Shown here in pieces: positions 44,651 to 56,145 of a DNA stretch of 64,000 nt. The notes beneath the pieces are model-generated. The model was given only the letters and a program-made list of their open reading frames with translations. It was not told the DNA's origin and ran no database searches. The stretch's first letter is position 1; the number at the start of each line of letters is the position of its first letter. A program made the translations under genes and the position numbers. Source of the stretch: Colwellia sp. C1TZA3 (GTDB lineage: Bacteria > Pseudomonadota > Gammaproteobacteria > Enterobacterales > Alteromonadaceae); contig NZ_VOLS01000007.1 of the NCBI RefSeq assembly GCF_007954265.1, positions 31,880 through 95,879 of the forward strand. The letters are read 5' to 3'.

Positions 44651-45709
44651 TCATTGGATGGGTTTAATATTTTCAGTGTTTGACGTAGCTACGCGTGCTG
44701 AAAATTCATCCGCTAAACATTCGGATGCTTTTAACACCGTTTGCCAATATTTTAGCCGCGTTGTCGGCGCTAGATTAATAAAGTCTTTACGGTCGGGTAT
44801 TTTTGCAAAAGGCAATTGAGCAATAAAGGCTGCAGAGGGCACTAACATTACGGTGTTTTTGTAATACTCGGTATTGACCTTACGCGCTAAATTTTTATCA
44901 AACCAACCGGCTTTTGGTGTTGGTGAAAAGTGTGGATACAGCGTAAGGCCAGATACTGGTTTAATATCAACATCAAAATGGTAATCAATAATACCACCGT
45001 CGCGATACATGCCTTTTGGCGAATCAGCAATATTTCTTACACCACCCATAACAACCGGTATAGAACCAGAGGCAAGCAAGCTTGTGGTTAAATTTTTGTG
45101 ATTCAAGGCTTGATATTGGGTGTTAAAATTAAAATGGTCATTAATAGTTAACTGGCTTGTCGGATGATGATAAACAAAGCGTTGATATTGTTTAGCAAGT
45201 AAACCGCGATTGACTTGATTGAATACCATGCTCGATATTAACCCCAACATTAACGGTGTTTTTTGTTCAAAAGCAGTTAAACCACGGCATTTTGCGACAA
45301 TAAAGTGGGCTTTGAAAATTGGATTGTTGATAATTTCATTACTGCCGTTAGCCCCTAACACTTCTTCAAGTAGGGCCATTGCTTTGGCAGTAATTTCTTT
45401 ATTTTTGGCTTTTTCTGAATAGGTGGTTTTGGAATATAGTGTCGCTAAGCGCGTAATAGCCGCAACGGGATCTTGCTGGCTAAGGGCGGCAAAGCGAAAT
45501 GCCCCTGCTGACGAACCGACTAAATTCAATTCAGTGCGGCGATCTTTAAAATATTCCCCAAAAAGGTATTTGTCTAAGCCAAATAAGCTAAACCATTTTG
45601 GCCCACCACTGGCGCCCAGCATAGTGCTAAAAAGCGCTGGTTTAAAGCCTTGTTCTTGTATTGTGTTTAAGGCGTTGCTGCCACAATAAATATCTAGCAT
45701 ATTTGCCAT
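44651..45709 (-). CDS. Patatin-like phospholipase
   Basis: A 352-residue protein with the patatin catalytic dyad: oxyanion loop GASGGPKW near residue 33, nucleophile Ser in GSSAG (near residue 67) and catalytic Asp in DGG (YRDGGIIDYHFD, near residue 238). It should hydrolyse membrane lipids or acyl esters. There is no signal peptide, so it is cytoplasmic or uses another route. The target is unknown. It is transcribed convergently with the kinase gene, and family A and B repeats lie just upstream. Confidence 0.87.
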   Translation of the reverse strand: MANMLDIYCGSNALNTIQEQGFKPALFSTMLGASGGPKWFSLFGLDKYLFGEYFKDRRTELNLVGSSAGAFRFAALSQQDPVAAITRLATLYSKTTYSEKAKNKEITAKAMALLEEVLGANGSNEIINNPIFKAHFIVAKCRGLTAFEQKTPLMLGLISSMVFNQVNRGLLAKQYQRFVYHHPTSQLTINDHFNFNTQYQALNHKNLTTSLLASGSIPVVMGGVRNIADSPKGMYRDGGIIDYHFDVDIKPVSGLTLYPHFSPTPKAGWFDKNLARKVNTEYYKNTVMLVPSAAFIAQLPFAKIPDRKDFINLAPTTRLKYWQTVLKASECLADEFSARVATSNTENIKPIQ

Positions 45710-45766
45710 CGTTAGAAAAACCTCTCCATTGGTTATTAAAGTGCATACTATCTTCTAGCGCTAGTT

Positions 45767-45925
45767 ATACCAATCCCATTAAGTTATTACTCACTTGTAC
45801 TAGTTAAAATAGCTCAAGGCTGTGTTGCTCTCAATCCCAATAGCCAGCTATTGCTCAATCGAGCGCCTTACCTTGAGTTATTTTTCCTGCGCACAACAAG
45901 ATCACAAACTTAATGGAACTGGTAT
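45767..45925 (+). repeat. Interspersed repeat family B, copy B4
   Basis: A 159-bp copy nearly identical to B2 and B3. It is separated by one base from A4, so B and A elements are joined end to end here. Confidence 0.9.
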
Positions 45926-45926
45926 A

Positions 45927-46088
45927 ATACCAAGTTGATTAATTACCTGCTCATTTTTAATGGTTAAAATGAATAACTACAGCGTTATAAAATTTATAAG
46001 GTGAATAACTACTGACTAAATTTTATGCCTTGTATTTATCCATTTTTCCTCATGAAAAAGGTGATCACTTAATTAATCAAATTGGTAT
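45927..46088 (-). repeat. Interspersed repeat family A, copy A4 (inverted)
   Basis: A 162-bp family A element in reverse orientation (ATACCAAGTTGATTAATTAC ... TTAATCAAATTGGTAT), located just 3' of dgt. Confidence 0.9.
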
Positions 46089-46127
46089 TAATTCATCAGC
46101 ACTTTCTTGGGGTATCCGCTTGATAAG

Positions 46128-47474
46128 TTAATAATCGTGTTGACCAAACCCCGTTTGGCCTATGGGTAAAAATAAGGTTTGATAAAGTTTAGTGGCATAC
46201 TCATCGGTCATCCCTGCGACATAATCAGCGATAACACGGTGTTGATTGAGCTTGTTTTCTTTTGCCTGTAGCCAACGCATTGCGGTGTTTTTAGGTAATA
46301 AGCGCTCAGGATCGGAAGACAAGGCTTGAAATAATTCCATCACAATTTGCTGACCACGATATTCTAACCGTTGAATTGACGTTTGCTTGATCACAAATTG
46401 ATAAACAAAGTCTTTGAAAATCTGTAGCACTTGAGCGGCAATAAGTTGATGCACGGCATTATAGCGTAAAAGTGGCTCTTGAAAGTTACACGCTTGGGTT
46501 TCATTAATATCATCTAATTCGACTGCCGTTATTAAGTAATTCACTAAACCGCCAATAGCTTCTTTTTGCTTATAGCGTTGATGACTAAAAAGATTGTCCG
46601 CTAAGCTTAAGCTATAATCATGCAGCCACTCATCGTCTATTTTCAATAGTCTTTTGATAACATTTTCATCAAAGTCTTGTTGATTAACTACGCCGGTAAC
46701 AATGGCATCTTCTAAATCATGAATGCCATAGGCAATATCATCCGCTAATTCCATCATCGAACAATCTAAAGATTTATAGTTCGTTTTACTATGGCTATTA
46801 GCTTTGTTGGTAAATTGTTGGAAAAGTGCTTTGTCTCCTTGGCATAACGGCGCTAATACCCAATTAAACATTTCTATATCGTCAAGATATAAACCTTTGG
46901 GTGGGTGCCATTTCGACGCTTCTAGTTGGCGAAAAGATGCTGGTAACGCTTGTGGGATATTTTGTTGTAAATTACCTAAGGTTTGCGGATATTTTATTAA
47001 GCCCAGTAGTGTTCTGCGAGTTAAATTCATACCAAAATGCTCACTAAAGGGTTCTAAATGCGCGACAATACGAAAGGTTTGTCCATTACCTTCAAAGCCA
47101 CCATAGTCCCGCATCATATAATGTAGGGCAATTTCTCCACCATGGCCGAATGGCGGATGGCCAATATCATGGGCTAAACATAATGCTTCAATTAAACTGT
47201 CGTCAGCGGGCAGTAGGGCAGCGCTATGCTCAGGGTATTTACTGCGAATTTGCGCGATAATACCGCTACCAATTTGGGCGGCTTCTAAAGAATGGGTTAA
47301 TCGGGTGCGGTGAAAGTCACTTTGACCACTACTCATCACTTGGGTTTTTGATTGTAATCGTCGAAATGCGGCTGAATGGAGAATGCGAGCTCGGTCACGT
47401 TGAAATGGGCTGCGGTGATCTTGATGTCTTTTTGCAACTCGCTCTAACCGTCTTACTTGCCAAGGATTGTCCAT
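46128..47474 (-). CDS. dgt: dGTP triphosphohydrolase-like HD-domain protein
   Basis: A 448-residue HD-superfamily enzyme that hydrolyses dNTPs, preferring dGTP, to deoxynucleoside and triphosphate. The opening DRARILHSAAFRRLQSKTQV, the first ligand segment RTRLTHSLEAAQIG and the metal-binding HD motif CLAHDIGHPPFGHGGE are complete. The later ELADDIAYGIHDLEDAI helix carries another metal ligand. Length fits the dGTPase-like protein family. Some marine relatives have been linked to anti-phage dNTP depletion; here the surroundings are housekeeping genes, so general dNTP control is more likely. Confidence 0.94.
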   Translation of the reverse strand: MDNPWQVRRLERVAKRHQDHRSPFQRDRARILHSAAFRRLQSKTQVMSSGQSDFHRTRLTHSLEAAQIGSGIIAQIRSKYPEHSAALLPADDSLIEALCLAHDIGHPPFGHGGEIALHYMMRDYGGFEGNGQTFRIVAHLEPFSEHFGMNLTRRTLLGLIKYPQTLGNLQQNIPQALPASFRQLEASKWHPPKGLYLDDIEMFNWVLAPLCQGDKALFQQFTNKANSHSKTNYKSLDCSMMELADDIAYGIHDLEDAIVTGVVNQQDFDENVIKRLLKIDDEWLHDYSLSLADNLFSHQRYKQKEAIGGLVNYLITAVELDDINETQACNFQEPLLRYNAVHQLIAAQVLQIFKDFVYQFVIKQTSIQRLEYRGQQIVMELFQALSSDPERLLPKNTAMRWLQAKENKLNQHRVIADYVAGMTDEYATKLYQTLFLPIGQTGFGQHDY

Positions 47475-47819
47475 GATACCTCTACTTTCAAGCTGAATTA
47501 ACCGTATGATACAAATAGTATATTATTCTTTAAAGGAAGGTAATACCAAATCTATTAAGTTATCTCCTACACGCTGCTTACCTTCTTCCCTTTAATGTTT
47601 TGCTCTTCTGGGTGCAGGACGAAGTCCCTCGGTGGTTAATAGTTTTTAAAAAACTTTACCACCGAGGCACAGAGGTGCTGGACGCTATACCGAGAAGTGA
47701 CTTCAATAGTAAAAACACTAAGTATCGTGTTGCTTTATCTCATTCAGTCCTCATTCTTTTCTCCCTGTGAATCTTTTTTAGTATTTTACAGGAAGAAAAG
47801 AATGAGAAAAGAAGGAGTA
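47475..47819. other. Intergenic region upstream of dgt with hairpins
   Basis: Contains the hairpin at 47627-47667 and a motif (GGACGAAGTCCCTCG) that recurs at 48061-48075. No gene was found; the dgt promoter should be near the right side of the start codon. Confidence 0.45.
47627..47667. repeat. Long imperfect hairpin (CCTCGGTGGT / ACCACCGAGG)
   Basis: A 10-bp outer stem with an inner AGTTTTT/AAAAACT stem. It looks like a REP-type palindrome rather than a terminator, because no T-run follows. Confidence 0.7.
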
Positions 47820-47981
47820 ATACCAATTTGATTAATTAAGTGATCACCTTTTTCATGAGGAAAAATGGATAAATACAAGGCATAAAGTTTAGTCAGTAGT
47901 TATTCTACTTATAAATTTTATAACGCTGTAGTTATTCATTTTAACCATTAAAAATGAGCAGGTAATTAATCAACTTGGTAT
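47820..47981 (+). repeat. Interspersed repeat family A, copy A5
   Basis: A 162-bp copy with intact ends, few differences from A1. Confidence 0.9.
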
Positions 47982-48122
47982 AAATACTGAGTGAATTTAA
48001 TGTAGGTAAATTTATATTGGGTAAGATATTACCTTAATGATTTTTTCTCTTCTCGGTGTAGGACGAAGTCCCTCGCTGGTGAAATAGCTTTGCGTTTGTA
48101 GTGACACTTAAGGTACACAAGG

Positions 48123-49088
48123 CTATTTATTAGCAATAAATATCGCCCGTTTTGGTGCTGGATATCCTTCAATGGTTTTACTGTTATCATTAGGGTCAAG
48201 AAAGTCTTGTAATGATTCAGTATCTATCCAGTCGGTTTTTCGTTGTTCGTCGAGGGCAGTAATATCGATATTAACCACACGAATATTTTTAAAACCACAA
48301 CGTTCAAGCCAGGTACACATGGCGTCACAACTGGGTAAAAACCAAACGTTGCGCATTTTCGCATAGCGTTCGCCAGGTACTAAGACAGTATTTTCATCGC
48401 CATCGACCACTAAGGTCTCTAAGACCAGTTCACCGCCTTTAACTAATTGCGCTTTTAATTGGTAAAGAAAGTCTATTGGCGAGCGTCGATGATACAAAAC
48501 GCCCATAGCAAATACCGTATCGAAGGCATTTAACTCAGGTAGCTGTTCAACACCTAAGGGTAATAAATTAACGTGATCATCTTGAACAAAATGTTGTATG
48601 GCTTGAAATTGCGATAAAAATAATTGTGTTGGGTCAATACCAACGACAAACTCAGCACCTGCGCCGCGCATGCGCCATAAATGATAGCCACTGCCACAGC
48701 CAATATCTAATACATAACGATGAGTTAAGTCACTAATGTGTGGCGCTAAGCGATCCCATTTAAAGTCTGAGCGCCATTCCGTATCTATATGCAGGCCGTG
48801 AATATGATATGGGCCTTTACGCCAGGGTTTAAACTTTTTCAGCAAGTTTTCTAAGCGTTTATATTCACCGTCATTAATGTCAGCGCGATCTCCTGCACGA
48901 ACGGTAGTACTAATATCAATGCTCGATGGTGATGTTTTCGGTAGTGCCGTTAGGGTTTTTTGCCATTGGGCAAACTCGCCATGTAAATGTTGCTCACGCC
49001 ACTGAGTCAGTTGAGCAGGTAAAGTGTTAAGCCAGTGGCTTAATCGGTTACTTGCTATTTTTTGATAAAATTTGTTAAATGAAATCAT
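48123..49088 (-). CDS. cmoB: tRNA U34 carboxymethyltransferase CmoB
   Basis: A 321-residue enzyme that uses carboxy-SAM made by CmoA to convert 5-hydroxyuridine at tRNA position 34 to cmo5U. The sequence [29 protein letters not shown], the SAM motif [15 protein letters not shown] and the [15 protein letters not shown] segment are hallmarks. Length matches E. coli CmoB (323). Start lies four bases after the cmoA stop, so the two form an operon. Confidence 0.96.
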   Translation of the reverse strand: MISFNKFYQKIASNRLSHWLNTLPAQLTQWREQHLHGEFAQWQKTLTALPKTSPSSIDISTTVRAGDRADINDGEYKRLENLLKKFKPWRKGPYHIHGLHIDTEWRSDFKWDRLAPHISDLTHRYVLDIGCGSGYHLWRMRGAGAEFVVGIDPTQLFLSQFQAIQHFVQDDHVNLLPLGVEQLPELNAFDTVFAMGVLYHRRSPIDFLYQLKAQLVKGGELVLETLVVDGDENTVLVPGERYAKMRNVWFLPSCDAMCTWLERCGFKNIRVVNIDITALDEQRKTDWIDTESLQDFLDPNDNSKTIEGYPAPKRAIFIANK

Positions 49089-49092
49089 CGGT

Positions 49093-50186
<1,094 letters not shown>

Positions 50187-51971
50187 ATGCGTAGTCTTTA
50201 TTGTGGTGAGGTTAATGAATCTCATGTGGGTCAGGAAGTCACACTTTGTGGTTGGGTTAATCGTCGTCGTGACTTAGGTGCGGTAATTTTCTTAGATTTA
50301 CGAGACCGTGAAGGTCTTGTGCAAGTGGTTTACGATCCGGACTTTCCTGAGGTGCTTGAAAAAGCCAACACTTTGCGTAATGAGTTTTGTGTGCAAATCA
50401 GAGGTAAAGTGCGCGCTCGTCCTGATGGCCAAGTTAATAAAGATATGGCAACGGGCGCCATTGAAGTTTTAGGCTTAGAGTTAACCATTTTAAATAAGTC
50501 AGCACCACTCCCTTTAGATTCAAATCAGAAAAACTCTGAAGAACTACGATTAAAATATCGTTATCTTGATTTACGTCGTCCAGAAATGACTGAGCGTATG
50601 CGCTTTCGCGCTAAAGTGACTTCAGCAGTACGTGCATCACTTGAATCACAAGGTTTTTTGGATATAGAAACGCCAATTTTAACGGCAGCAACCCCTGAAG
50701 GTGCGCGTGATTATTTAGTTCCTAGCCGTACTCATAAAGGGCAATTTTTTGCTTTACCGCAGTCGCCACAATTATTTAAACAATTGTTGATGATGTCAGG
50801 TATGGAACGCTACTATCAAATTGTTAAGTGTTTTCGTGATGAAGACTTACGTGCAGATCGCCAACCAGAATTTACTCAAATTGATATTGAAACCTCATTT
50901 ATGAGTTCAGATCAAGTGATGCAAGTGACTGAAACTATGATCCGTGGCTTATTCCAAGAGCTACTTAACGTAGACTTAGGTGAGTTTCCCCGTATGACTT
51001 ATCTCGAGGCAATGACCCGTTTTGGCTCTGATAAACCCGACTTACGTAATCCACTTGAAATTGTTGACGTGGCTGACATCTTAAAAGATGTTGAGTTTAA
51101 AGTTTTTTCTGGCCCAGCTAACGACGATAAAGGCCGAGTTGCTGTTATTTGTATACCGGGAGGCGCCGCTAAATTCTCTCGTAAAGGTATTGACGAATTA
51201 ACTAAATTTGTTGGTATTTATGGCGCGAAGGGCATGCCATGGTTAAAAGTTAATGACCTTGATGCCGGGCTCGATGGCTTACAATCACCGATTTTAAAAT
51301 TTTTAGATGAAGCTGCCGTTAATGCGCTATTAAGCCGTACTAATGCTAAAACCGGCGATATTATCTTTTTTGGTTCAGACACTTATAATGTGGTGACTGA
51401 ATCATTAGGTGCCTTGCGTTTAAAAGTGGGTGAAGACCTTGAGTTATTGCAAGGTGACTGGAAGCCATTATGGGTTGTAGACTTTCCAATGTTTGAAGAA
51501 GCTGACGGCAACATGCATGCTATTCATCATCCGTTTACCGCGCCAACAAATTTAACCGCTGAAGAATTAGAGGCAAACCCAGTAGGTGCCTTGTCTGATG
51601 CCTATGACATGGTGCTTAATGGCTGTGAATTAGGTGGTGGTTCGGTGCGTATTCATCATCAAGATATGCAAGCTGCAGTATTTCGCATTTTGGGTATTAG
51701 CGATGAAGAAGCGCAAGAAAAATTTGGTTTCCTACTGGAAGCCTTGCAATACGGTGCGCCACCGCATGCCGGTTTAGCCTTTGGTTTAGACCGTTTAGTG
51801 ATGTTGATGACAGGGGCAAGTTCAATTCGTGATGTCATGGCATTCCCAAAAACAACGACTGCGGCATGTCCGTTAACTAATGCGCCAGGCCATGCAAACC
51901 CCGCACAACTGGCTGAACTAGGCATTGCTTGTTTGGCAAAAGAAACTGATACTGAGCCAAAAGCAGAATAA
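50187..51971 (+). CDS. aspS: Aspartyl-tRNA synthetase
   Basis: A 594-residue class II synthetase charging tRNA-Asp. The N-terminal OB fold (about 1-105) has [26 protein letters not shown]. Class II motifs are visible: motif 2 [18 protein letters not shown] and motif 3 [13 protein letters not shown]. The bacterial GAD insertion domain lies between. Length matches E. coli AspRS (590). A hairpin terminator follows. Confidence 0.98.
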   Translation: MRSLYCGEVNESHVGQEVTLCGWVNRRRDLGAVIFLDLRDREGLVQVVYDPDFPEVLEKANTLRNEFCVQIRGKVRARPDGQVNKDMATGAIEVLGLELTILNKSAPLPLDSNQKNSEELRLKYRYLDLRRPEMTERMRFRAKVTSAVRASLESQGFLDIETPILTAATPEGARDYLVPSRTHKGQFFALPQSPQLFKQLLMMSGMERYYQIVKCFRDEDLRADRQPEFTQIDIETSFMSSDQVMQVTETMIRGLFQELLNVDLGEFPRMTYLEAMTRFGSDKPDLRNPLEIVDVADILKDVEFKVFSGPANDDKGRVAVICIPGGAAKFSRKGIDELTKFVGIYGAKGMPWLKVNDLDAGLDGLQSPILKFLDEAAVNALLSRTNAKTGDIIFFGSDTYNVVTESLGALRLKVGEDLELLQGDWKPLWVVDFPMFEEADGNMHAIHHPFTAPTNLTAEELEANPVGALSDAYDMVLNGCELGGGSVRIHHQDMQAAVFRILGISDEEAQEKFGFLLEALQYGAPPHAGLAFGLDRLVMLMTGASSIRDVMAFPKTTTAACPLTNAPGHANPAQLAELGIACLAKETDTEPKAE

Positions 51972-52021
51972 CTTCTGTTAGAAAAATTTTAACGTGACTA
52001 AGCGTTGATGTTAAAACAATT

Positions 52022-52069
52022 AAAACGCACGAATTAATGCTACTTAGGCCTTATTCGTGCGTTTTTTTT
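52022..52069 (+). terminator. Terminator after aspS
   Basis: AAAACGCACGAAT pairs with ATTCGTGCGTTTT across an 18-nt loop, followed by a run of eight T residues. Confidence 0.88.
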
Positions 52070-52116
52070 CAATAGTATTATTTTAAAGTTAAGGCTTTTA
52101 TTAAGGTAAATGACGA

Positions 52117-52644
52117 GTGAGTATTATTTTAGGTATTGACCCAGGGTCACGTTTAACCGGCTATGGTGTTATTAAACAAGCGGGGCGTAATTTTACCTAT
52201 TTAGGCAGTGGCTGCATTAAAGCCACAGCGGCAGGTGAAGATTTAGGTATGCGTTTGCAAACAATTTTTGCTGGCGTTAGTGAGCTTATCTTGCAATTTC
52301 AACCTGATATGTTTGCTATTGAGCAAGTCTTTATGGCTAAAAATCCTGATTCAGCCCTAAAATTAGGCCAAGCTCGAGGCGCGGCTATTGTTGCGGCGAC
52401 TAACAATGGTTTAATGATTGCAGAATACTCTGCTAGACAAATTAAACAATCGGTTGTTGGTACAGGTGCGGCAGATAAAACTCAAGTGCAACATATGGTG
52501 AAAACTATTTTGAAATTGCCGGGCACACCTCAAGCTGATGCAGCTGATGCGCTAGCCGTTGCACTTTGTCATGCGCATAGTCATGACTCGATTAGTAAAC
52601 TCTCAGGCCAAGCCACTAAAACAGTACGTAGGCGCTTACGTTAA
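52117..52644 (+). CDS. ruvC: Holliday junction resolvase RuvC
   Basis: A 175-residue endonuclease that cuts Holliday junctions. The four acidic catalytic residues are visible: Asp8 in LGIDPGS, Glu in FAIEQVF, and two Asp in [13 protein letters not shown]. It starts with GTG. ruvA and ruvB follow on the same strand, with gaps of 123 and 80 bases. Confidence 0.97.
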   Translation: MSIILGIDPGSRLTGYGVIKQAGRNFTYLGSGCIKATAAGEDLGMRLQTIFAGVSELILQFQPDMFAIEQVFMAKNPDSALKLGQARGAAIVAATNNGLMIAEYSARQIKQSVVGTGAADKTQVQHMVKTILKLPGTPQADAADALAVALCHAHSHDSISKLSGQATKTVRRRLR

Positions 52645-52708
52645 TGGCTGCTGTTTTAGTATTATCGTTATTTACGCACCACTTTAAATAACTTGGGCTT
52701 AAACTTTA

Positions 52709-52724
52709 CTGTATAAATATCTAG
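52709..52724. promoter_or_regulatory. LexA-box-like site before ruvA
   Basis: CTGTATAAATATCTAG differs from the CTG-N10-CAG SOS-box core by one base in the right half and has an AT-rich centre. ruvAB is an SOS operon in E. coli, so control by LexA is plausible. Confidence 0.4.
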
Positions 52725-52767
52725 TGGTATGGTGTTGCTATATAGTATATCAAGTAAAGGCTAAGCT

Positions 52768-53385
52768 GTGATTGGACGTTTACGCGGCATATTAATAGAA
52801 AAAATGGCTCCCGAAATTTTAATTGAATGTAATGGTGTTGGCTATGAAGTAACCATGCCAATGACCAGCATTTATGCCCTTGGCGAAGTTAATCAAGAAG
52901 CGACCTTATATACCCACTTTGTGGTACGCGAAGACGCACAATTACTTTATGGTTTCGCTAATAAAGTTGAGCGCAAACTGTTTCGCTTACTGATCAAGGT
53001 TAATGGTGTTGGACCTAAACTAGGCTTAGCTATTTTGTCCGGCATGTCTGCCGATCAATTTGTCAGTTGTGTTATACATGACGATTTAACCACTATTGTG
53101 AAAATACCCGGTGTTGGCAAAAAAACAGCAGAACGCTTGTTGATTGAAATGCGCGACAGATTAAAAGATTGGCAAACTGACAGCAGTGACGCGCTGGTGC
53201 ACATGATGCCCACGGATGTTAATCAAGCTAATGCTTTTGTCAGTGATAATAAAGGTGACGCTATTAACGCCTTAGTTTCTTTAGGGTATAGTCAATTACA
53301 AGCAGATAAAGCGGTTAAAGCAGTCTTTCATGCTGATAAAAGTAGTGAAGACTTGATCCGTGGTGCTTTAAAAGCCATGTTATAA
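52768..53385 (+). CDS. ruvA: Holliday junction branch-migration protein RuvA
   Basis: A 205-residue junction-binding protein. Domain I starts [28 protein letters not shown]. The two helix-hairpin-helix motifs ([32 protein letters not shown]) and the C-terminal RuvB-contact domain ([20 protein letters not shown]) are complete. GTG start. Confidence 0.97.
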   Translation: MIGRLRGILIEKMAPEILIECNGVGYEVTMPMTSIYALGEVNQEATLYTHFVVREDAQLLYGFANKVERKLFRLLIKVNGVGPKLGLAILSGMSADQFVSCVIHDDLTTIVKIPGVGKKTAERLLIEMRDRLKDWQTDSSDALVHMMPTDVNQANAFVSDNKGDAINALVSLGYSQLQADKAVKAVFHADKSSEDLIRGALKAML

Positions 53386-53465
53386 CCATCAATAACTACG
53401 TAATATTGATTATGACGAGTTTCAGCCTAACGTAAATGACGATAAAACTTTCCAAAGAGTAAGAC

Positions 53466-54470
53466 ATGATAGAAGCAGATCGATTAATTGAACCAATAGC
53501 TAGCCGTGAAGATCAAACGGTTGACCGAGCTATTAGGCCTAAAATGTTGTCCGACTATACAGGCCAGGCTCATGTAAAGTCTCAAATGGAAATTTTCATT
53601 GCGGCGGCATTGAAAAGGCGAGAGCCGCTTGATCATTTATTGATTTTTGGTCCGCCAGGTTTAGGTAAAACCACCTTAGCCAACATTGTTGCTAACGAAA
53701 TGGGCGTGAGTATTCGCGCTACTTCAGGCCCAGTCTTGGAAAAAGCCGGCGACTTGGCGGCATTACTGACCAACCTTGAAGAAAATGACGTGTTGTTTAT
53801 CGATGAAATTCATCGTTTAAGCCCAGTTGTAGAAGAAATTCTTTACCCAGCGTTGGAAGATTATCAGCTAGATATTATGATTGGCGAGGGGCCAGCAGCA
53901 CGCTCAATAAAACTTGATTTACCGCCCTTTACCTTAATTGGTGCCACCACTCGCGCGGGTGCGTTAACTTCGCCACTGCGCGACCGTTTTGGCATAGTAC
54001 AACGGCTAGAGTTTTATAACACCCAAGAGTTAACCGAAATTGTCATGCGTTCAGCCCATTTCTTAAATTTAGATATTGCTCAAGCAGGTGCTTTTGAAGT
54101 CGCAAGGCGCTCTCGTGGTACTCCTCGTATTGCCAATCGTTTATTACGCAGAGTAAGAGATTACGCCGATGTAAAAACTAATGGTGTTGTCAGTAAAGCG
54201 ACCGCAGCCAGTGCCTTAGATATGCTAGAGGTAGACAATGAAGGTTTTGATTTAATGGACCGTAAGTTACTCGAAGCGATAATTGATAAATTTGCTGGTG
54301 GACCCGTTGGCCTTGATAACATTGCCGCGGCCATTGGCGAAGAGCGTGAAACTATTGAAGACGTACTAGAACCTTTTTTAATACAGCAAGGTTTTTTACA
54401 ACGTACACCGCGTGGGCGAATTGCCACCAGCCGAGCTTACCTGCATTTTGGCTTAGACTTCCCAAGCTAA
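53466..54470 (+). CDS. ruvB: Holliday junction helicase motor RuvB
   Basis: A 334-residue AAA+ motor of the RuvAB branch migrase. Walker A is [12 protein letters not shown], Walker [10 protein letters not shown], sensor 1 IGATTRAG, and the arginine finger region lies in [10 protein letters not shown]. The C-terminal winged helix ends [14 protein letters not shown] hairpin terminator follows. Confidence 0.98.
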   Translation: MIEADRLIEPIASREDQTVDRAIRPKMLSDYTGQAHVKSQMEIFIAAALKRREPLDHLLIFGPPGLGKTTLANIVANEMGVSIRATSGPVLEKAGDLAALLTNLEENDVLFIDEIHRLSPVVEEILYPALEDYQLDIMIGEGPAARSIKLDLPPFTLIGATTRAGALTSPLRDRFGIVQRLEFYNTQELTEIVMRSAHFLNLDIAQAGAFEVARRSRGTPRIANRLLRRVRDYADVKTNGVVSKATAASALDMLEVDNEGFDLMDRKLLEAIIDKFAGGPVGLDNIAAAIGEERETIEDVLEPFLIQQGFLQRTPRGRIATSRAYLHFGLDFPS

Positions 54471-54491
54471 CACCTCTAAACTTTTACCGCT

Positions 54492-54516
54492 AAAAAGCAC
54501 CTTCGGGTGCTTTTTA
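54492..54516 (+). terminator. Terminator after ruvB
   Basis: A 10-bp stem AAAAAGCACC / GGTGCTTTTT closed by the stable tetraloop TTCG. Confidence 0.93.
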
Positions 54517-54591
54517 TGTTCAGGACGAGCGGTATGGCGTGGTCACATGGATGTGATAGAACGTTGATGTTTATTCTTTGAATTTTAAGCA

Positions 54592-54620
54592 AAAAAAAGC
54601 CCACATAAATCTATGTGGGC
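54592..54620 (-). terminator. Reverse-strand terminator with no visible gene
   Basis: A 9-bp stem (GCCCACATA / TATGTGGGC) with loop AATC, preceded on the + strand by eight A residues. On the reverse strand it is therefore a textbook terminator (GC stem then eight T). No reverse-strand protein gene lies upstream of it (54621-55047). Confidence 0.85.
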
Positions 54621-55047
54621 CAACTTAGAATATAAGTTGATAAAAGGAAATGGGGGATCCTAAAAAATATATAACAGAGAAAGGTAACAACACCTATCAA
54701 AACATTATTGGGCTAAGATGAAAAATGTAAGCGAAACAAAATTCGTGCGCTAGCTCAAACAACGAAGCCATTCTAGTCCGATGAGTTGATTAACACCAAT
54801 GAAACAAATTTATGTTAATCATTAGAAAAACTAATGCGAAATGATTTGCAATAATGCAAGCTAAGTAATTATTTACCGTTGCTGATTAGTGACAACTTTC
54901 AATAATATCATTAGTATAATAGATCAGTAACTAGGTTTATTACTGAAATTTTCACAAAGAAAGTACCTTAGCTCTTGTTCCATGTGAGCTTTATCTATTA
55001 AGATAAGCACTTGAAAATTTTGTACTAAGATAAATCGAATAAATTTA
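54621..55047 (-). ncRNA. Possible small RNA ending at the orphan terminator
   Basis: This 427-base gap holds no ORF, but a reverse-strand terminator at 54592-54620 implies a transcript coming from here. The reverse strand just before the terminator is C/T-rich (GGATCCCCCATTTCCTTTT). Its 5' end cannot be placed; no strong promoter was found. It matches no RNA family I know. The leader and promoter of ybgC-tol must share this region on the + strand. Confidence 0.3.
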
Positions 55048-55458
55048 ATGTTATTAAACAGTCACCAACACACCGTACGTGTTTACTATGAAGATACCGA
55101 TGCTGGTGGTATTGTTTATTATGCGAACTATTTGAAGTTTTTTGAACGCGCTAGAACAGAATGGCTGCGTGAACTTGGTATTAATCAATCAATATTTTTA
55201 GAACAAAACATTGGCTTTGTGGTCACAAAGGTGGCGATGGACAATAAGGCATCAGCAAAACTTGATGACTTGTTAACAATTACCACGACAATAAGCCGAC
55301 TGAAGTCTGCCAGTTTGGTATTTTCACAGCAGCTTGTGAACCAGAAGCAGATAACATTATGTACGGCTGAAATTAAAGTCGCTTGTGTTGTCTTATCAAT
55401 TGCCAAACCTTGTATTATCCCCAAAAGCATATTAGGAGCATTAAAACGTGTCAGCTGA
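55048..55458 (+). CDS. ybgC: Acyl-CoA thioesterase YbgC
   Basis: A 136-residue hotdog-fold thioesterase, first gene of the Tol-Pal operon. The active-site motif [30 protein letters not shown] (given here as its key Tyr, Asp and Gly-Ile-Val-Tyr pieces) is typical. Homologues act on short acyl-CoA or acyl-ACP and associate with phospholipid enzymes. Its end overlaps the start of tolQ by 11 bases. Confidence 0.95.
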   Translation: MLLNSHQHTVRVYYEDTDAGGIVYYANYLKFFERARTEWLRELGINQSIFLEQNIGFVVTKVAMDNKASAKLDDLLTITTTISRLKSASLVFSQQLVNQKQITLCTAEIKVACVVLSIAKPCIIPKSILGALKRVS

Positions 55459-56131
55459 AATTTCGTTTTTTGATTTATTTTTACAGGCTAGTTTATTAGT
55501 TCAGCTGGTGATGTTGACCTTACTAGGATTTTCCATTGCCTGTTGGACCATGATTTTTCAACGTCGTAAGGCCTTGTTGGCTGCTCAAACACAATTAAAA
55601 AACTTTGAAGATAAATTTTGGAGTGGCGCTGATTTAAGTAAACTCTACAGTGAAGTTTCTGCTAAAGAACATATTGACGGTATTGAAAGCCTTTTTGTTT
55701 CGGGTTTTCGTGAATTTGCTCGTTTACGTAAATCTCACGGCTATGCGCCGCAAGTGATTGTTGACGGCACACACCGAGCAATGCGCGTGGCTATGTCAAG
55801 AGAAGTAGATAGCCTAGAAACACATTTGCCCTTTATGGCCACTGTTGGTTCAATAAGTCCTTATATTGGCCTATTTGGTACCGTGTGGGGTATTATGAAT
55901 TCATTTATTGCCTTAGGTGCCGTTGAGCAAGCTACATTGGCTATGGTTGCACCTGGTATTGCTGAGGCATTAATCGCCACAGCAATGGGTTTATTTGCCG
56001 CCATTCCTGCCGTGATGGCATTTAACCGTTTTAGTCATAATGTTGAAAAACTTGAAAATAGCTATGGTAACTTTATGGACGAATTTTCAAGTATATTACA
56101 AAGACAAACAGCGACAGAGCAACACGGCTAA
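55448..56131 (+). CDS. tolQ: Tol-Pal system protein TolQ
   Basis: A 227-residue inner-membrane protein with three membrane helices (about 15-35, 135-160 and 170-190), including the conserved [13 protein letters not shown] and [20 protein letters not shown] segments. With TolR it forms the proton-driven motor that energises TolA during outer-membrane constriction. It starts with GTG, supported by AGGAG, and overlaps ybgC. Confidence 0.97.
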   Translation: MSAEISFFDLFLQASLLVQLVMLTLLGFSIACWTMIFQRRKALLAAQTQLKNFEDKFWSGADLSKLYSEVSAKEHIDGIESLFVSGFREFARLRKSHGYAPQVIVDGTHRAMRVAMSREVDSLETHLPFMATVGSISPYIGLFGTVWGIMNSFIALGAVEQATLAMVAPGIAEALIATAMGLFAAIPAVMAFNRFSHNVEKLENSYGNFMDEFSSILQRQTATEQHG

Positions 56132-56145
56132 GGTAGAGATTAACT

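Noticed and set aside
46128..47474. dGTPase as part of a phage-defence island
   Set aside because: Neighbours are housekeeping genes and repeats; no defence partners were seen.
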